Below are positions 12,337 to 24,689 of a stretch of DNA of 64,000 bases, one piece after another. The notes below the pieces were generated by a model. The model ran no database searches, was not told the origin of the DNA, and was given only the letters and a program-made list of their open reading frames with translations. Source of the DNA: Desmodus rotundus (taxonomy: Eukaryota > Chordata > Mammalia > Chiroptera > Phyllostomidae); assembly GCF_022682495.2 (NCBI RefSeq), contig NC_071393.1, positions 98,135,010-98,199,009 of the forward strand. Direction: 5' to 3'. Position 1 is the first letter of the stretch. Each line of letters begins with the position of its first letter. The translations under genes were made by a program, and so were the position numbers.

Positions 12337-12588
12337 TTTAAAATCAAATTGGAGCCTTGATGGGTGTGGTTCATTTGGTTGGTCATTGTCCCACAAAGCC
12401 AGAGGGTGATGGATCAGTTCCCAGTTAAGGCACATGCCTGGCTTGCAGGCTGGTTGTGAGTTGGGGCTCATGCGAAAGGCAACTGATCAATGTTTGTCTC
12501 ACACACGGATGTTTCTGTCCCTCTCTTTCTCCCTCCCTTCCCTTCTCTCTAAGAATAAATACATAAAAACTTTAAAACCAAATCGGAG
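12337..12588 (+). mobile_element. Ves SINE with target-site duplication
   Basis: tRNA-derived bat SINE, with body at about 12355-12570. The A-box region 'tgggtgtggttcatttggtt' is followed by a B-box region 'ggatcagttcccagttaagg', 'cacatgcctggcttgcaggc', a CT-rich tail and an A-rich end 'ataaatacataaaaac'. Flanking 18-bp duplications (12337-12354 and 12571-12588, tttaaaatcaaattggag against tttaaaaccaaatcggag) differ at two positions, so the insertion is of moderate age. Confidence 0.9.
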
Positions 12589-13034
12589 TCCAGATTTTGA
12601 AAGGCCAAGATAATAAGTTGAAAGTGAAAAGATAAGTTTAATGGTGATGAATATAAACCCTTGTACTTAGAATTAAAAAAAAAAAAGACATTAGATTGGG
12701 AGAGCTTAGTTTCACAGCCAGGGAGGGGGGAGGTGGTGTTAACTGCAAAGTTAACTGCAAAGGCTTCGAATGAGCTCTCAGAATGAGGCACAAGTGCCAA
12801 AATCTCTGGCTCACCCTTCCTGCTGCAATGATCATCTAGGATCCAGAACACAGAGGGCAGACGTCCCTCAGCCTCTGCATGTCTCGTGAGCACTGCGAGC
12901 CAGCACTCTGTCCCTCCCAGAGCTGGTGAATGGAGCTCAGCCAGGGGAAGACCAGGATGCCAACCAGAGATCTGGGAAAGTTTAACTTGGATGAGAAGAC
13001 ATGGAGGGGCCTGATACAACAATAACTGTAATAA
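12589..13034. other. Non-coding gap, nothing assigned
   Basis: AT-rich at the left (an 11-14 bp A run near 12676), with no repeat or exon that I can name. Confidence 0.4.
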
Positions 13035-13495
13035 GTCATCTATCACTGTGTTTCAACCATACCTAAAATTTAGTGATTTAAATCAACAATAACCATTCAT
13101 TTGCTCATCATTCTGCAGTCTGGGCTGGAGAGGTTCTCTGCCCCATGTGCTGTAATGGTGTGGGCGGGGCTCTCTGATACACTTGCAGCCAGCTGGCCGG
13201 TCGACTGAGGCTGGAGGAAACATCATCGTTTTACTCGCAGTCTGTTGCCTCAGATGGGATGGTTGGATGGCCACACCTCTCTGCTCATGCTTTTTCAGCC
13301 TCCTTCTCCACATGGCCTCTCATCCTCAAGGAAGCAGCCCAGGCTTCATGGCTTCTGAGGACAGCAAGACAGTGAAAGCAGATGCTACAAGGCTCCTAAT
13401 GCCCAGGACTAGTAATTTTGTCACATTCTACTGGACCAAGCAAGTCATAAGAACAGTCCAGATATATTGTGGAAAGGGACTACACAAAAGGGTGA
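13035..13495. repeat. Old interspersed repeat, family A
   Basis: Opens with a degraded 'tatcactgtgtttcaaccat' (type phrase 'ctattgctgtgtaacaa'). It then runs through 'accattcatttgctcatcat', 'agtctgggctggagaggttc', 'cacatggcctctcatcctca' and 'ttgtcacattctactggacc'. The open frame across it (134 codons, 13183-13587) is a chance ORF in repeat sequence. Confidence 0.5.
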
Positions 13496-13743
13496 ACACA
13501 AGCTCCAATGGTGTGGCTCAGTTGGTTGGAGTGTTGTCCCATACAGTGAAAGTTTGCAGGTTTGATTCCCAGTCAGGCAGCCTATGAGATGCAACCATTC
13601 AATGTTTCTCTGTTACATCGATGTCTCTCTCTCTCTCTTTCTCTGTCTCTGTCTCTCTCTTTCTGGCCATCCCTCCTTCCTCTCTCTAGAAGAAATGAAA
13701 AAAAATGTACTCAGGTGAGGATTAAAAAAAAAGTGTGAACACA
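13492..13743 (+). mobile_element. Ves SINE
   Basis: Body about 13506-13730. 'aatggtgtggctcagttggt' is the A-box segment and 'gcaggtttgattcccagtca' the B-box segment. These are followed by a long CT tail ('gatgtctctctctctctctt') and an A-rich end. A short duplication 'gtgaacaca' flanks it (13492-13500 and 13735-13743). It inserted beside or into the family A repeat. Confidence 0.88.
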
Positions 13744-13799
13744 GGAGTGTGCTTCATTTGAAACTGTTTTGTAGCAGTTTTTCAAAATAACTAACATCC

Positions 13800-14200
13800 A
13801 TTTTTTCTATAGTCTGTATAGTTCACAAAGGACATTTCTTGTACTATTTTATTTGATCCTTACAACTAAGTTAAGGTATGGTCAGTTGTGTGTTGGTGAA
13901 ACAAAAGTAAACCAACAAAAACCTTGATTCATCACATTCTCCACTTCCCGTGGTGTAAATACTCCCACCATAGCTCATGGGACTAATGTGAGATTACTGA
14001 ATGCAGAGCTAAGAGGAGGTACACTCAATAGCTGGCTCCAACAGACCACCATGCACAGTGGCTATCATCTCTACTCATAGATGAGTGTATGGGGCTTTTT
14101 CAAAAATCACACACAACCGATAATAGCAGCAATGGGACTCAACCCAGATCCAAACTGTAAGCTTTGGGTCAATTTTCCTCAAACAGCTAACAGGCTGCTA
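13800..14200 (-). repeat. MIR-like relic and unassigned sequence
   Basis: 'gtactattttatttgatcct' and 'tacaactaagttaaggtatg' resemble the antisense MIR phrase for lists of 'ttatctcatttaatcctcac'. Weak match; the remainder is unassigned. Confidence 0.35.
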
Positions 14201-16234
14201 TAGAGGAGGAGTAACTAAAGTCTAGGTTGTCCCAGAAAGAAAAATAAGAGTCAATGTGAGTAAGTTTCAGAGAGGCAGATTTCAGTATAAGAAAGTCAAT
14301 ATGAAGATGGATCCTTCAGGGATACAGCCATCCAAAGAGAATGAATTGCTCTGTGGTGTTGTCCCTATCATATAGTGACAAAGGCCAGACCTTTGAAGAT
14401 TTCCGAATTAGGAAAGAGGTTGAACTAGACAACCACAAAGACCCCTTCTAAGTCTTTGATTCTGGATGCAAGAATGTTCTGAGCTGCCACAGCTGGAATC
14501 ATTTAATGTCCTTTTGAGACCAAACAAGGCCAGGGAAGGGAAGAAGGCAAGTGAAAGGAGAGAAGATAAGGGAAAAAAGAAAGGAGGTGAGTGTTAAATC
14601 CTGGGAGAAGCTTAGCCAGATAAGAAGCCCCAGCCCTGGAGATCTAGGTCTCCTGAATATATTCAGAGGTAGAAATGGCTCTTCACTAGGGTAGCTGTGG
14701 TCTCAGTGATAGAGCCATATAACTCATTATACAGATTCACACCTTTTATTTATCCCTAGTCAATTGAAATGACAACAGACAGCCCCAGACCTTGTGTCTG
14801 AAACACTAGGATGTTCTCAGTGTAGTAGAACGCAACCACTGACACCACCTGACTGTTTAGATAATGCTCTCTCTTTCCAAACGAGCTTCTTTAACTTTTC
14901 TCAGAAGGAAAACTTGCCGAGAAGTTAGCATGTCATCTCTTTGGCTCAACCAGAACCCAGCTGCTCCTCCTCCTGGCTACATGCAGCCCCAGCTCTGCTA
15001 AAGTACAGACGACTTGCCTGATGGTCTGGCAGCCTTGGGCACTCCCCCCTCAGCCCTGAGGGCTTCCTAAAGCAGTTAAAGGTTCTGGTTTTATTAAGAG
15101 AAGTACAAAACTGGAAGCTTTCCAGAAGAAACTGTTCAGAACTTGAGGAATAAATCTTAGCATTTGGGAATAAACACCTGGGATATTTTCTGGGATGACT
15201 CAGGCATCACCAACAGTGCCAAGAAACTACACGGGTAGTCATAATGCCTGAGAGCTTTCAGAGAATGCCCAAGACAGTTACTGAAGTAGCTAACTCATCT
15301 CTGAGAACATGTATTTCAGCTCAAAAATTGCAAAAGTCCATGCATCTCTGGCTCTGAGGAGCTGCTATTTCCCTCTGCCAAACCCAAAGAAAGGAAGATA
15401 AGTTGATCAAGCGTAGCCTTGCCCTGCTCTTCCTGCAGGCAGCTCCCCCAAGTGTGACTGGCCCCATCAAAGAGTTTCAAGGACACGTTTACATCAAGGT
15501 TCTCAGGTGCCCACTGGGTGACATGCTCCCTGAAGTCCAATGGATCCATCACCCATGGGTCGAAGGGCCTGGAATAGCTGGGCAGGATGTATAATAAGCA
15601 ATTATGGTCTCAAAAGCTGCTCCCTGGAGACAGGTGCTGGGGTGGCTGTACTCCCCTCTGAGAAACATTTACACAATAAGGAATTATCACTGATTTGGAC
15701 AAAACTGGCACCAGCTCTGGAAACCAGAGGAGCCCTATCCCCAGGCTCAGAATGCCCTCAGTTATCACTGTTTTGCTCTTGTACAGAAATAGATCTAAAA
15801 ACCTCAGGGAAACAGGGTATAAGCTATTAAACTAGAGCTTCCTGTTCCCATTTCCTCCCTCAGCAAATGGTAGGACTTGGGCATTCAGCCTGTGCCTGGA
15901 ACTGTGGGGCATTCTGGGCCTGGGACCTGGAGCTAGCTCAGGGCTCAGAGCTCAGGTTTGGGGGCTGCTTCACAAAACCCACGTTCCTTTCTCTTCCTAC
16001 TCCTTCCCTTCTTCACTCCTCTCTTCACCAGCATCGAGTCACTAGAATCACAGACCTTAAGGAACTTAAAGATCATGCTAGTTTAAACACCTGCCTTTAC
16101 AAGAGAGGCCCAGAGATGAGCAGAGGTGCCGACTTTTGAAACACATTCAGCTGGTTAATAAATGAGTCTGTCACAAGCCAGTTCATACCATTAACCTTAT
16201 TAGTGCATGACCCTCTTCCCCGTTTCTCTTTCCC
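14201..16234. other. Non-coding stretch, nothing firmly assigned
   Basis: A purine-rich patch (14520-14595) is followed by sequence without recognisable repeats. Around 16040-16125 the phrase 'atcacagaccttaaggaact' then 'agagaggcccagagatgag' resembles a very old mammalian repeat type that I cannot name. No exon with good splice context was found. Confidence 0.4.
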
Positions 16235-16765
16235 AAACAGGGTGTGGTAGCCAGCCTCTGAGATGGCTCCTAAGGTCTCTGCCTTCAGGTATTTGTACAC
16301 TAGTATAGGCCCCTCTCTCCCTGTACCAAGATTATTCTATATGACCAACAGAATATAACAGACATGATGGTATGTAGCTCCTGAGATTCTGCCTTGGATT
16401 CTCTCTCTTTCTCTTGGTCACTCGTTTGGGGGGGAAGCCAGCTGCCACATCATAAAAACACTCAAGCAGGCGACGAGAGCTTCACATTGTGAGGAACTGA
16501 AGTCTCTGGCCAACAACCAATGAGGAACTGAGATCTCTTCACAACCACCTGAGCTTGCAGGCAAATCCCTCCCCAGTTGAGCCTTCAGATGACTGCCGCC
16601 GCGGGCAACAGCTTAACTGCAACCTCTGGAGACCGTGAGTCAGAACCACCACCTGAGCCACTCCTGGATTCCTAACTCTAAGAAACTAAGAGATGATAAA
16701 TGTTTGTTGTTTTAAGCTGGTAAATCTCATAGTCATTTGTTACATAAGAGATGAAAACACTGGGG
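16235..16765 (+). repeat. MaLR LTR (MLT1-type)
   Basis: Solo LTR relic. 'ccagcctctgagatggctcc' near the left, 'tgaggaactgaagtctctgg' in the middle, and the diagnostic right end 'aatgtttgttgttttaagct' followed by 'tttgttacataagagatga' (consensus tgtttgttgttttaagccact... tttgttacgcagcaatagat). No gag/pol-like interior is seen. Confidence 0.65.
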
Positions 16766-18464
16766 TTTTTTCTTTGGAAAAAAAACAGAGAGATGAAATA
16801 AAATCCTAGGTTACCACTCAACAAGGCCTTGTCCCACACCAGGAAAAAGGAAGCTTCCCTGGAGGTCTAGGGCAAGTGAGTCATTGGTATAGGACTGGGT
16901 GTCTTTCCAGGCCTAAGTAAATGAGTTCCAGTTAGTGGGCAGCTAGAAGGCACCAGCTCCCTTTCCAGAAGTTGTAAGCATGTGGCCCATGCAAATGCTT
17001 ACCACGACACATGCATCGTGTATAAACCTTACAAAGCTGTAGAAATGGAGTTTCTCATTGGTGGCTGTTCTGTCACTTAAGGGCACTCTCTTTTAAGCTA
17101 AAGGTGATTTCCCGTAATCCTGGCTTCCCCGTTGGGACTGAGTTTCCATGTGATGTTTTTCAGAGGCTTCAGCTAAGGCAGAGCCTGCATTTAACATGTC
17201 CCCCCCCCCCCCCCCCGCTCGTCCTACCCCATTCACTCTTACTGTGGACCAGCCCAACCCTATCTGCCATATACACACCAAGAGAAGAAACTCTTTGAAA
17301 GGTGCCTGAACAAAAAGCATCTTACAAATGCATACATTCAACAGAATATGGTCACAAGTGTTCTTTTTCATGGACTTATCATTGGAGAGTCCAAAACTGT
17401 AAGGTTCTTAAGTAACAAACTCTATCCTATGCACTCTGCCCAGTGCTCAGAGATAAGCTCTGTCTCGTATTCTTTTCTAGAAAACCTATAGCTAGAAGCA
17501 TAATGTGCTTTCTGGTGCCCAGCAGTTGTTTCCTAAAATACAGCTAAACTAGGTTAATCCTTTTCTTTTTTTTGCCCTTGGAGTGTAGATTCAAGGGAAA
17601 CTTCCTAACTTTATATTTTAAAGATCCAAAGAGAATATAGCTGTTACCTTCCTTTTGGGAGGGATTTCAATTGAATACCCTAGAAACAGACAAGCCAGAG
17701 AGGTGAGCCTGATTGGCTCTCCCAGGTCAGTTAGAGACGGTGAGCTGGCTGGTGCTCACTCTGCAATGTCATGGTGTCTTACTGTACAAAATAATGCCAA
17801 GTTCACTTGGCTGGGAGAGGGCTAGAGGCAATTTCAGGACCTATTATATGTAAGCCAACAACCTCATCTCTCCAGCTGTTCCTTGGTCTCCTAAAGGAGA
17901 CCAGGAAGCAGAAGAAAATAAAGAAGTTAGAGCCAGAAGTCAGTTTCCGCCAACAGGAACAATGGGTGCAATTGTGCTTCTCACATAGCAGCAACTGCTC
18001 TCAAGAAGCATTAAATGAAATTATGCACATGCCGTTACCATCATGAGAACCTCACCATGGGAATTTCCGGATGTAGTCTTTTGGAATCTGAGTGATCTGG
18101 AAAGACCATTCCAGTAAAAGAGAGATTCTATAGAAAACTCAAGTAATGGCCAGTTCTTGGGTGACCTCTCCAAGTGAGAGAAAATGCAAATATATACTTT
18201 AGGAGTTTCCTCAAAATTAATGGAAATCTTTGTTAGTGCAAAAGACATACTTTCCCCTTAATATTAAGATAGTCCTGGCTCAACTGTTACCAAATTTGGA
18301 GGAAAGAAAGAGACCCTCAGAGATGGGAAATCAACACTTCACATGGTCCCTTGTCCTTTCCTTGATCTGTGCTCATGCCAAACTCTTGCAAAGTCTATAA
18401 ATGTGGGGTCCTATGTATATGTTGGGATTCTGAGACTTCTCAGAAGTGAGACTGAGGTGGAATC
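16766..18464. other. Non-coding stretch with a 17-bp poly-C run
   Basis: Positions 17200-17216 are an uninterrupted C run, probably an unstable microsatellite. I see no nameable repeat and no supported exon in the rest. Confidence 0.4.
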
Positions 18465-18690
18465 TCAGAGGCAATGAGGTGTGCTATTAAGGGCAAATAA
18501 TGAGTTCTGCTTCAGGCTAATAACTTGAGTTCTGCTAACCTCAAGAAAGTTCCTTAACTTCTCCCAGCCTCTGTTTCATCTGCTTTACAATGGAGATTAT
18601 AACAAATTTCTGGGTTCTTTTTTTTTTTTTGAGACATTAATGAGACAATGTATGTGAATGAGGTTCAAAAACTAAATAATAATCTCTATT
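18465..18690 (+). repeat. MIR SINE, with an inserted T run
   Basis: 'agaaagttccttaacttctc' and 'ccagcctctgtttcatctgc' match the sense MIR core (gcaagttacttaacctctctgtgcctcagtttcctcatct). It is followed by 'acaatggagattataacaaa', an interrupting poly-T (about 18617-18630) and 'ttaatgagacaatgtatgtg'. Confidence 0.5.
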
Positions 18691-18984
18691 ACATTTGATT
18701 GTGCCTGACCTACAACATTATAGTTCAATGACCCAGGGTCAGTAGAGGAAGCCTTGCCATGTGCCACATACCATGTGAGACCTCATCCCAGGACTGCCTG
18801 GGAGCCCTGTTCTACTACATAATGAGAACTCCTGAGTGGGCAGACTTCCTTGTCCTAGGGCCTCCTCAAGGCAGTGGAGTGACGCTTCTGGAAGATCTTC
18901 ATCCTTCTTCTTCCTTTTGTCCATCCAGTGTTGCTTTCTCTTTCCTAATGGTATCTGTGTTCCATAACACACAGCCTGTTACAT

Positions 18985-19145
18985 GTACAGATCAAAAGAC
19001 CATTTCAAAAAACTCGCTGACCCAGCTCTCACCTTTCTTCTGATGACTCTCAAATCTCTGTCTCTAGCCCTGGCCCCAATCCCAAGTGCCTACTGGAAAA
19101 CACTATCTAAATGGCTATTCCACCTTTAATTCTGTTTTTTAAAAA
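18985..19145 (+). repeat. L2-like LINE fragment
   Basis: 'tgatgactctcaaatctctg' then 'tctctagccctggccccaat' follows the L2 phrase 'tgacgactcccaaatctctatctccagcc', continuing with 'aagtgcctactggaaaacac'. Confidence 0.45.
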
Positions 19146-19439
19146 GGATATTTTCCTCTCAAAGTGGTTCCAACTCCTAACAATGGTAAACTAGTAAAAT
19201 AAGGGCTCCAATTTTTATTTACGTATTTTACTCTTTACTCTTTTTTATTCCCTATTTCAACCTATTACAAAAACCTAGTACATTTTCCTTTCAAATGACT
19301 CTTGAAATTCCCTCATTCTTTCTGGGTCTTTTCTTGCTTCAAATCTTCCTTCTTGCACATCTGAATTCATGTCCCTTCTTCTCATCATCTCTTTACCTCC
19401 AGCTCTCTCTCTCCTGTTTATTTGAACGCATTCATGATA

Positions 19440-19835
19440 TTCGTATCACTCAGTCTAGGTTAGGCTATGCTGCAGTAACAAATGACTCCAAAATCTAACT
19501 GGCTTAACATAATAAAGTTTGCTTCTTATCTACATTACATATAAATCATGGACTTGCTCTGAGTCTGTTCCAAGTTGTTTTCACTCTGGGAGCCAAGCTG
19601 ATGGAACATTCTTCATTTGGGACAGTGTTGCTCTCAATGCAAAGGGAAAAGAGCACATGGTAATCCATGCAACAGCTATCAAAGCTTTTGCATAGGGATG
19701 ACAGACATCCCTTTTACTCATATTTTATTGGAAAAGTCACAGGACCAAGTCATTTGGGTGGGGATGTATAACCCTTCCATAGGGAGGAGAAACAAACAAT
19801 TGTGAATACTACTATAATCTGCCACAGTACTCATT
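19440..19835. repeat. Old interspersed repeat, family B (related copies at 23.9 and 52.3 kb)
   Basis: 'ggttaggctatgctgcagta' then 'aactggcttaacataataaa' and 'catgtaatc'-type text resembles a mammalian repeat opening 'aggttaggctgcagtaacaa' and ending near 'tgaacagcactaatgac'. Here the end reads 'ttgtgaatactactataatc'. The three copies in this window share this order. Family name not recalled with confidence. Confidence 0.45.
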
Positions 19836-21604
19836 CCTGCATTTCAGTTTTCCTCTTCTCTCCCATGACTCCAATGCCATATATTGAAACCCCAGGCATC
19901 TCAATGCCCTATGAAGCCTACTCTCTCTAGCTCAGAGTGCTGTCTCTTTTTCCTGACCTTCAGGTGACTTTATAATCAATAATCCCCATACTGGGTTTAT
20001 TTTTGGTGTCTGTCTGCCTATGGCCCTTTAAATGGTGTTGTGATCCACTACTCCTGGCCATAGCCGACTGGACCTTCGGAGATGGCAAATAACTTAAGGA
20101 TAGCCAAAATATAAACTCACGGAGGCCTAGGAGCCAGACCAATCAAGTATAAAAAGAACTACCAAACAGCTACTAGATACAGAAAGAATATACCACTTGG
20201 GGTGGTACTTAACGTTGAAAGGATGCCTCGTGGTAGCATCAGACCAGGTAGAAGCCATTTGTAAGTTGAGGTTAGGAGAGAGGGGAGAAGGCTCGCCAGT
20301 CCCCAGAGCTGTCTTAAGTCCCGTGCCAACCACATGGACTCTTCAATGAATCCCTATGTTCTTGAGACAGTTTGAAGGGTCTCTGTCCTTACTATCAGCA
20401 AGTCCTGAACAAAGCCACTTTGATTTTAGAGAAACATCAGTTGCCAATTGTTTCACATGAGTTTAGTGTGATCTTCCCATTGAGACTTTAGGCCCCTAAA
20501 AAAGGGTGCATGTTTGCATTCTCCTGGTATAGTGTAGATCTGCATAAATATTCTGCAAATGGCTTACCATCAGTTTCCATATACCTTTGCCCCATTATTA
20601 ATGTTATGTCCTTTGTAACTAACTCTTGAAAATCAACCCAAAGCGTTATTTTTGGGCAAATGAAAAAGGAAGTAGTCTCTGTGCCCACTTAGCACAAACT
20701 TCATTCTCGGACCTTCGTAACTGATGTGCTGTGGATCCTGGGCACAGAGTAGACTTTTCAGAATTGCTACAGCCCAGTCTCCAAATCTCCCACTTGGGTC
20801 TCCCAGGTAAATTGCTGACTTTCAGATTCAGCCTCTTAAAAATGGGTTAACACCTGGTTATGGTGAGGGGTAAATAGTAAAAATGAAAAGCCATCAACAG
20901 GACAAGAAGCAACACAGACGTTTAGCAGCAGCAAGTCCTCAATTTGTTTTAAAAAATGCCCCATGTGCTCAAAGCGGCCTCAGCCTAGACCGTCATGTTG
21001 TGCGATGGGAAAGCGAGCAGATGAGAGGAGCAGCTGGTGGCCACTTGGCCTGCTGGCCTGTTTCTGCAGAGCTCTTGGAAGTCCTTTGTCCCTCCTCCCC
21101 CATCCCTTCTGCCTTCCAATCCCCCAAGTGGAAAGCAAAGTTGGAGGGATAGGGGAGACAATGCACCGTGTTTGGGTTTTTTTTCACACTTGTATTTGTG
21201 TATACAATCATTCAACAGATCAAGGCTTTAGTTGGGGTCTGAAAAGACTGCATACCACTTTTCCCACCCATCTAAACATTGATTTTTCTGCCAAGAAAAG
21301 GAAAATAAATAGACATATGGTAGGTAGATAGATAGACAGACAGTCATATTCACAGATAGACCGTTCCAGTTAGCATCAGCCCTTTATCCTTAGGAAGCAT
21401 CCTTACCATGACTCCCAGGAGGTGAGCAGAAAAGGTTCCTCTGAAGGATTTGATCTCACTGGCTAAGCCTCTGGTTGTTGTCTGCCTGCAGGTGGAGAGA
21501 GGATTCCCTGAGGTTCTCTGTTAAAAGGAATGACCAAGGGAGACTCCGCTGCTCTCAGCTTCATATCCCAATGTGAGGCAGCAGGGAAATTGTTTGAGAC
21601 CAGT
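19836..21604. other. Non-coding stretch with a short GATA/GACA-type microsatellite
   Basis: Positions 21321-21342 hold 'taggtagatagatagacaga', a short tetranucleotide run. No supported exon and no other repeat that I can name. Confidence 0.4.
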
Positions 21605-22040
21605 GGCTATCCCAAAACCCCTCTGTTTGCTGGGGCTGTCCTAACAAAAATCCAGAAACTATGTGGCTTAAACAATAGAAATTTGTTGTCTCAAAGTTCT
21701 GGAAGCTAGAAGTCTGGACAAAGGTGTCCTCGGGGCTGGTTCCTTCTGAGGGATGTAAGGGAGACGCTGTCCCAGGTTTTTCTCCTAGTTTCTGGTGGTT
21801 TGCTGGCAATCCTTGGCATTCTTTGGCATGTAGAAACATCACCCCACCTTTGCCTTCATGTCAACATGGCATTCTCCCTCTGTGCTTGTATGTCTCCAAG
21901 TGTCCCCTTTTTTTAAGGACACAAGACATATTGGAATAGGATACCCCAACGACCTCATTTTAACTTGATTCCCTCTGCAGCCCCATCTCCAAATAAAGTC
22001 ACATTCTGAGATACTGGGGGCTAAGACTTCCACATATTTT
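21605..22040 (-). repeat. MaLR LTR (MLT1/MST-type), antisense
   Basis: 'tgtttgctggggctgtccta', 'aactatgtggcttaaacaat', 'tctcaaagttctggaagcta' and 'gtctccaagtgtcccctttt' give the reversed MaLR LTR order, ending in 'ccccatctccaaataaagtc'. LTR only. Confidence 0.7.
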
Positions 22041-22344
22041 TTTTTGTGGTGTGAGGGATGACAAAATGTAATTCATGTCTGGCCTCATCTCATCTGACCC
22101 AGCATGCAGAAGTCTGCACCCACTTCTGCCAGCCCTGAGTTTTATAATCGGCCACACACATTGACCTTCTCCCTTTGAATCTTGACCTTCTGGACTCAGC
22201 CAGAGGCTAGGGAAACAGAGAGATTAAAGCCTGCACAGTTTGAAAAGCCCAGTGGAGGGAGGTGTTGTTAAAGCATCTCTAATTATTTTTGTGGTTTCTC
22301 CAAATTGGCACATGTTCTTCAATTATAACTCTTTTTCAAGGTAG

Positions 22345-23495
22345 TTTTTTTAAAATTAATTTATTGAGGTGACATTGGTTCATAACATTCTATAGGTTTC
22401 AAATGTACATTTCTATGATACATGACCTGTATCATACCCACCACCCAGAGTCAAATCTTCCCTCACCACACATGTGACCCTCTTTTCCTTTGACCACCCC
22501 CTACCCTTCTTCCCTCTGGTAACCGCTGTGCTGCTGTCTGTGTCCCTGAGCTGCAGTTTTCTATCCCACATGTGAGTGAGACCATATGGTTCTTGACCTT
22601 TTCTGTCTGACGTATTTCGCTTAGCCTATTTTCAAGATCCATCCAGGTTGTGGCAAATGGCAGTATTTCATCTTTTCTTACAGCTGAGTAGTGTTCCATT
22701 GTATACATGTACCACATCTTATCCAATCATCTATCAAAGGGCGCTTCAGTGTTTCCAAGTCTTGGCCACTCTGAGTAATGCTGCAATGAACATAGGGGTA
22801 CGTATATCTTTCTGAAATAATGTTTTCAAATTTTGAGGGTACCCAGAAGAGGGTTGCTAGGTCATATGGTAATTTTATTCTTTATTCTTAATAAAAATAA
22901 GAATTATTCTTATTCTTATACAGTTTTCCTTAGTGGCTGTACCAGTGGCTTCCCATCAGCAGTGAGTGAGCTTTTATTTTTCTCCACAACCTCTCCAACA
23001 CTTATTACTTGTCTTGTTGATAATAGCTGTTCTAACAGGTGTGAAATAGTATCTCATTGTAGTTTTGATTTGCATTTTCCTAATAGCTAGCAAAGTTGAG
23101 TGTCTTTTCATATATCTGTTGGCCATTTGTATGTCTTCTTGGGAGAAATGTCTGTTTGGTTCCTCTGCTCATTTTTTAATTGGTTTGTTTGCTTGTTTGG
23201 TGTTGAATTGTATGAGTTCCTTATATATTTTGAATATTAACCCCTTGTTGGCGCTGTTTACAAATATCCCAGTCATCTGCTTTTTTGTTTTGCTGGCACT
23301 TGCTTTTTCTATGCAGAGCTTTTAGTCTGATATAGACCCATTCATGTGTTTTTGCCTGTACTTCCCTTGCCTTTGAGGTCAAATTCATAAAAATCCTGTC
23401 TAAGGCCAAGGTCTCTAAGTTTAGTACCTATGTTTTCTTCTGTGTAATTTATTGTTTCATGTCTTATATTTAGGTCTTTGATCCATTCTAATTCT
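22345..23495 (-). repeat. L1 3' half: ORF2 C-terminus and 3' UTR
   Basis: On the minus strand the translated segment reads MWYMYTMEHYSAVRKDEILP, then TTWMDLENRLSEIRQTEK, the conserved end of L1 ORF2 (reverse transcriptase protein). The plus-strand text 'gttggccatttgtatgtctt' and 'ttgctaggtcatatggtaat' is the antisense of upstream ORF2. The 3' UTR end lies at about 22345 ('ttaatttattgaggtgacat'). The copy is 5'-truncated near 23495 and interrupted by stops and indels, so it is inactive. Confidence 0.88.
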
Positions 23496-23865
23496 TCACA
23501 CCTCCTTGGGAAGGACGGGAAGGACGGGAAGGAACCCCGAAGGCTGGCTGTCTCCCTGGGCTTGTTGTGACTTACCCTCTGCAGCGGGACTCTTGCCAGG
23601 CATCCACTACGGGAAGGAGCAGGAGCCCAAGAACACTTGGGCTGTGAGCATGTCAGCTTGTGGAGGTGGAAACACTGAGGTCAGGCCTGGCTTTGGTGTG
23701 GGACTCAGAAAAGAGAGGAAGCACAGGGGTCATGGGGAGGATAGGGGGACAAGGGAGGGGACAATGGGGTTTAGAAAAAGAGATATTATTATTATAGAAT
23801 TTTCTATAAAATAGGTAATTTGTGGGTAGTCCAGATAAATGATATTTTTGTTAGGCTGAAAGGAA
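23496..23865. other. Short GC-richer non-coding segment
   Basis: Begins with a tandem 'gggaaggac' motif repeated about three times (23506-23532). The overlapping 102-codon ORF is low complexity (RTGRTGRN...) and has no recognisable domain. Confidence 0.4.
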
Positions 23866-24310
23866 ATTGTGTGTAATAGTTGGGATTATATTTGGTTTTG
23901 TATAACAGAAAATCCCCAAATAATAGAGGCTTTATAAAGATTGATCTTTATTTGTCCCTTACATAAAAGAAGTCTGGAGATGGTCAATCCAGTGTTGGTA
24001 TGGCAGTCCTGTGATTATCAGGAAATCAGGCTATACTTAATATACTGCTCTCTGAATGCTGGCATGTCTCCTCATGGTCCCTGATGGCTGCTCAGCCTCC
24101 AGCCATCACATCCAGATACCAGGTAGCAGAAAAGTGGCTTCTCAGAGACCCTATACATTACCTATGTCTATCCCTCATTGGCCAGAAGTTAGTAATGTGG
24201 CTGTGTAATCTTTTCTCTTGGTAGCTGTTTAACTAGCAAAAACTGAAGATTTGTTATGAAGAAAAGAAGAAGGAATTTTGGAGGGAAACTGTGGTCTCTA
24301 CCACTGTACT
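23866..24310. repeat. Old interspersed repeat, family B
   Basis: 'gtataacagaaaatccccaa', then 'ggctttataaagattgatct' and 'cattggccagaagttagtaa', the latter matching the family phrase 'cccattggccagaactagtc'. Diverged. Confidence 0.45.
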
Positions 24311-24389
24311 GTATATGAAGGAAGAAAGTGACTATTTAAATTTCTAAGCTTATCCTTGAAAAGAGAATGTTTCTGAAGCATAAATGCTT

Positions 24390-24675
24390 TGTGTCCTGGA
24401 GAATCACCCCTTCTAACCTCATATTCCGCCACATCTGAATGGTCCCTTGGGTTTCAACTTCAACCACAGCTCCTCAAGGAGTCCTCCCAATCTCTTAGCC
24501 CAGTGCACCCTGCACTTCTCCTTCAAAGCACTTTGAACTCTAGTCATTACTGAACTCTCTGAAGTTGTTTGTGTAAGGACTGCCCTCCCTGTGAACGAGA
24601 CGGTAAGCTCTAAGTCAGCAGGGACCCTGCCTTGCTCACCGTTATCTCTGCAGTCAATGTAGGTAGGAGAGGAAA
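24390..24675 (+). repeat. L2 3' region
   Basis: 'tcctcaaggagtcctcccaa' corresponds to the L2 phrase 'cctcagagaggccttccctga'. It continues with 'gacggtaagctctaagtcag' and 'cagggaccctgccttgctca' (consensus 'gtaagctccatgagggcagggacc'). Confidence 0.55.
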
Positions 24676-24689
24676 AACTTCCTTCTGCC

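Noticed and set aside
12355..12570. Ves SINE head as a tRNA gene
   Set aside because: A and B boxes are tRNA-derived, but the CT tail, A-rich end and target-site duplication show a retroposed SINE; no cloverleaf with an intact anticodon arm was seen.
13183..13587. 134-codon ORF that looks like a small secreted protein (LLAVCCLRW)
   Set aside because: It lies in an old interspersed repeat and ends inside a Ves SINE.
22463..22726. Minus-strand 87-codon ORF as a host gene
   Set aside because: It is the C-terminus of L1 ORF2.
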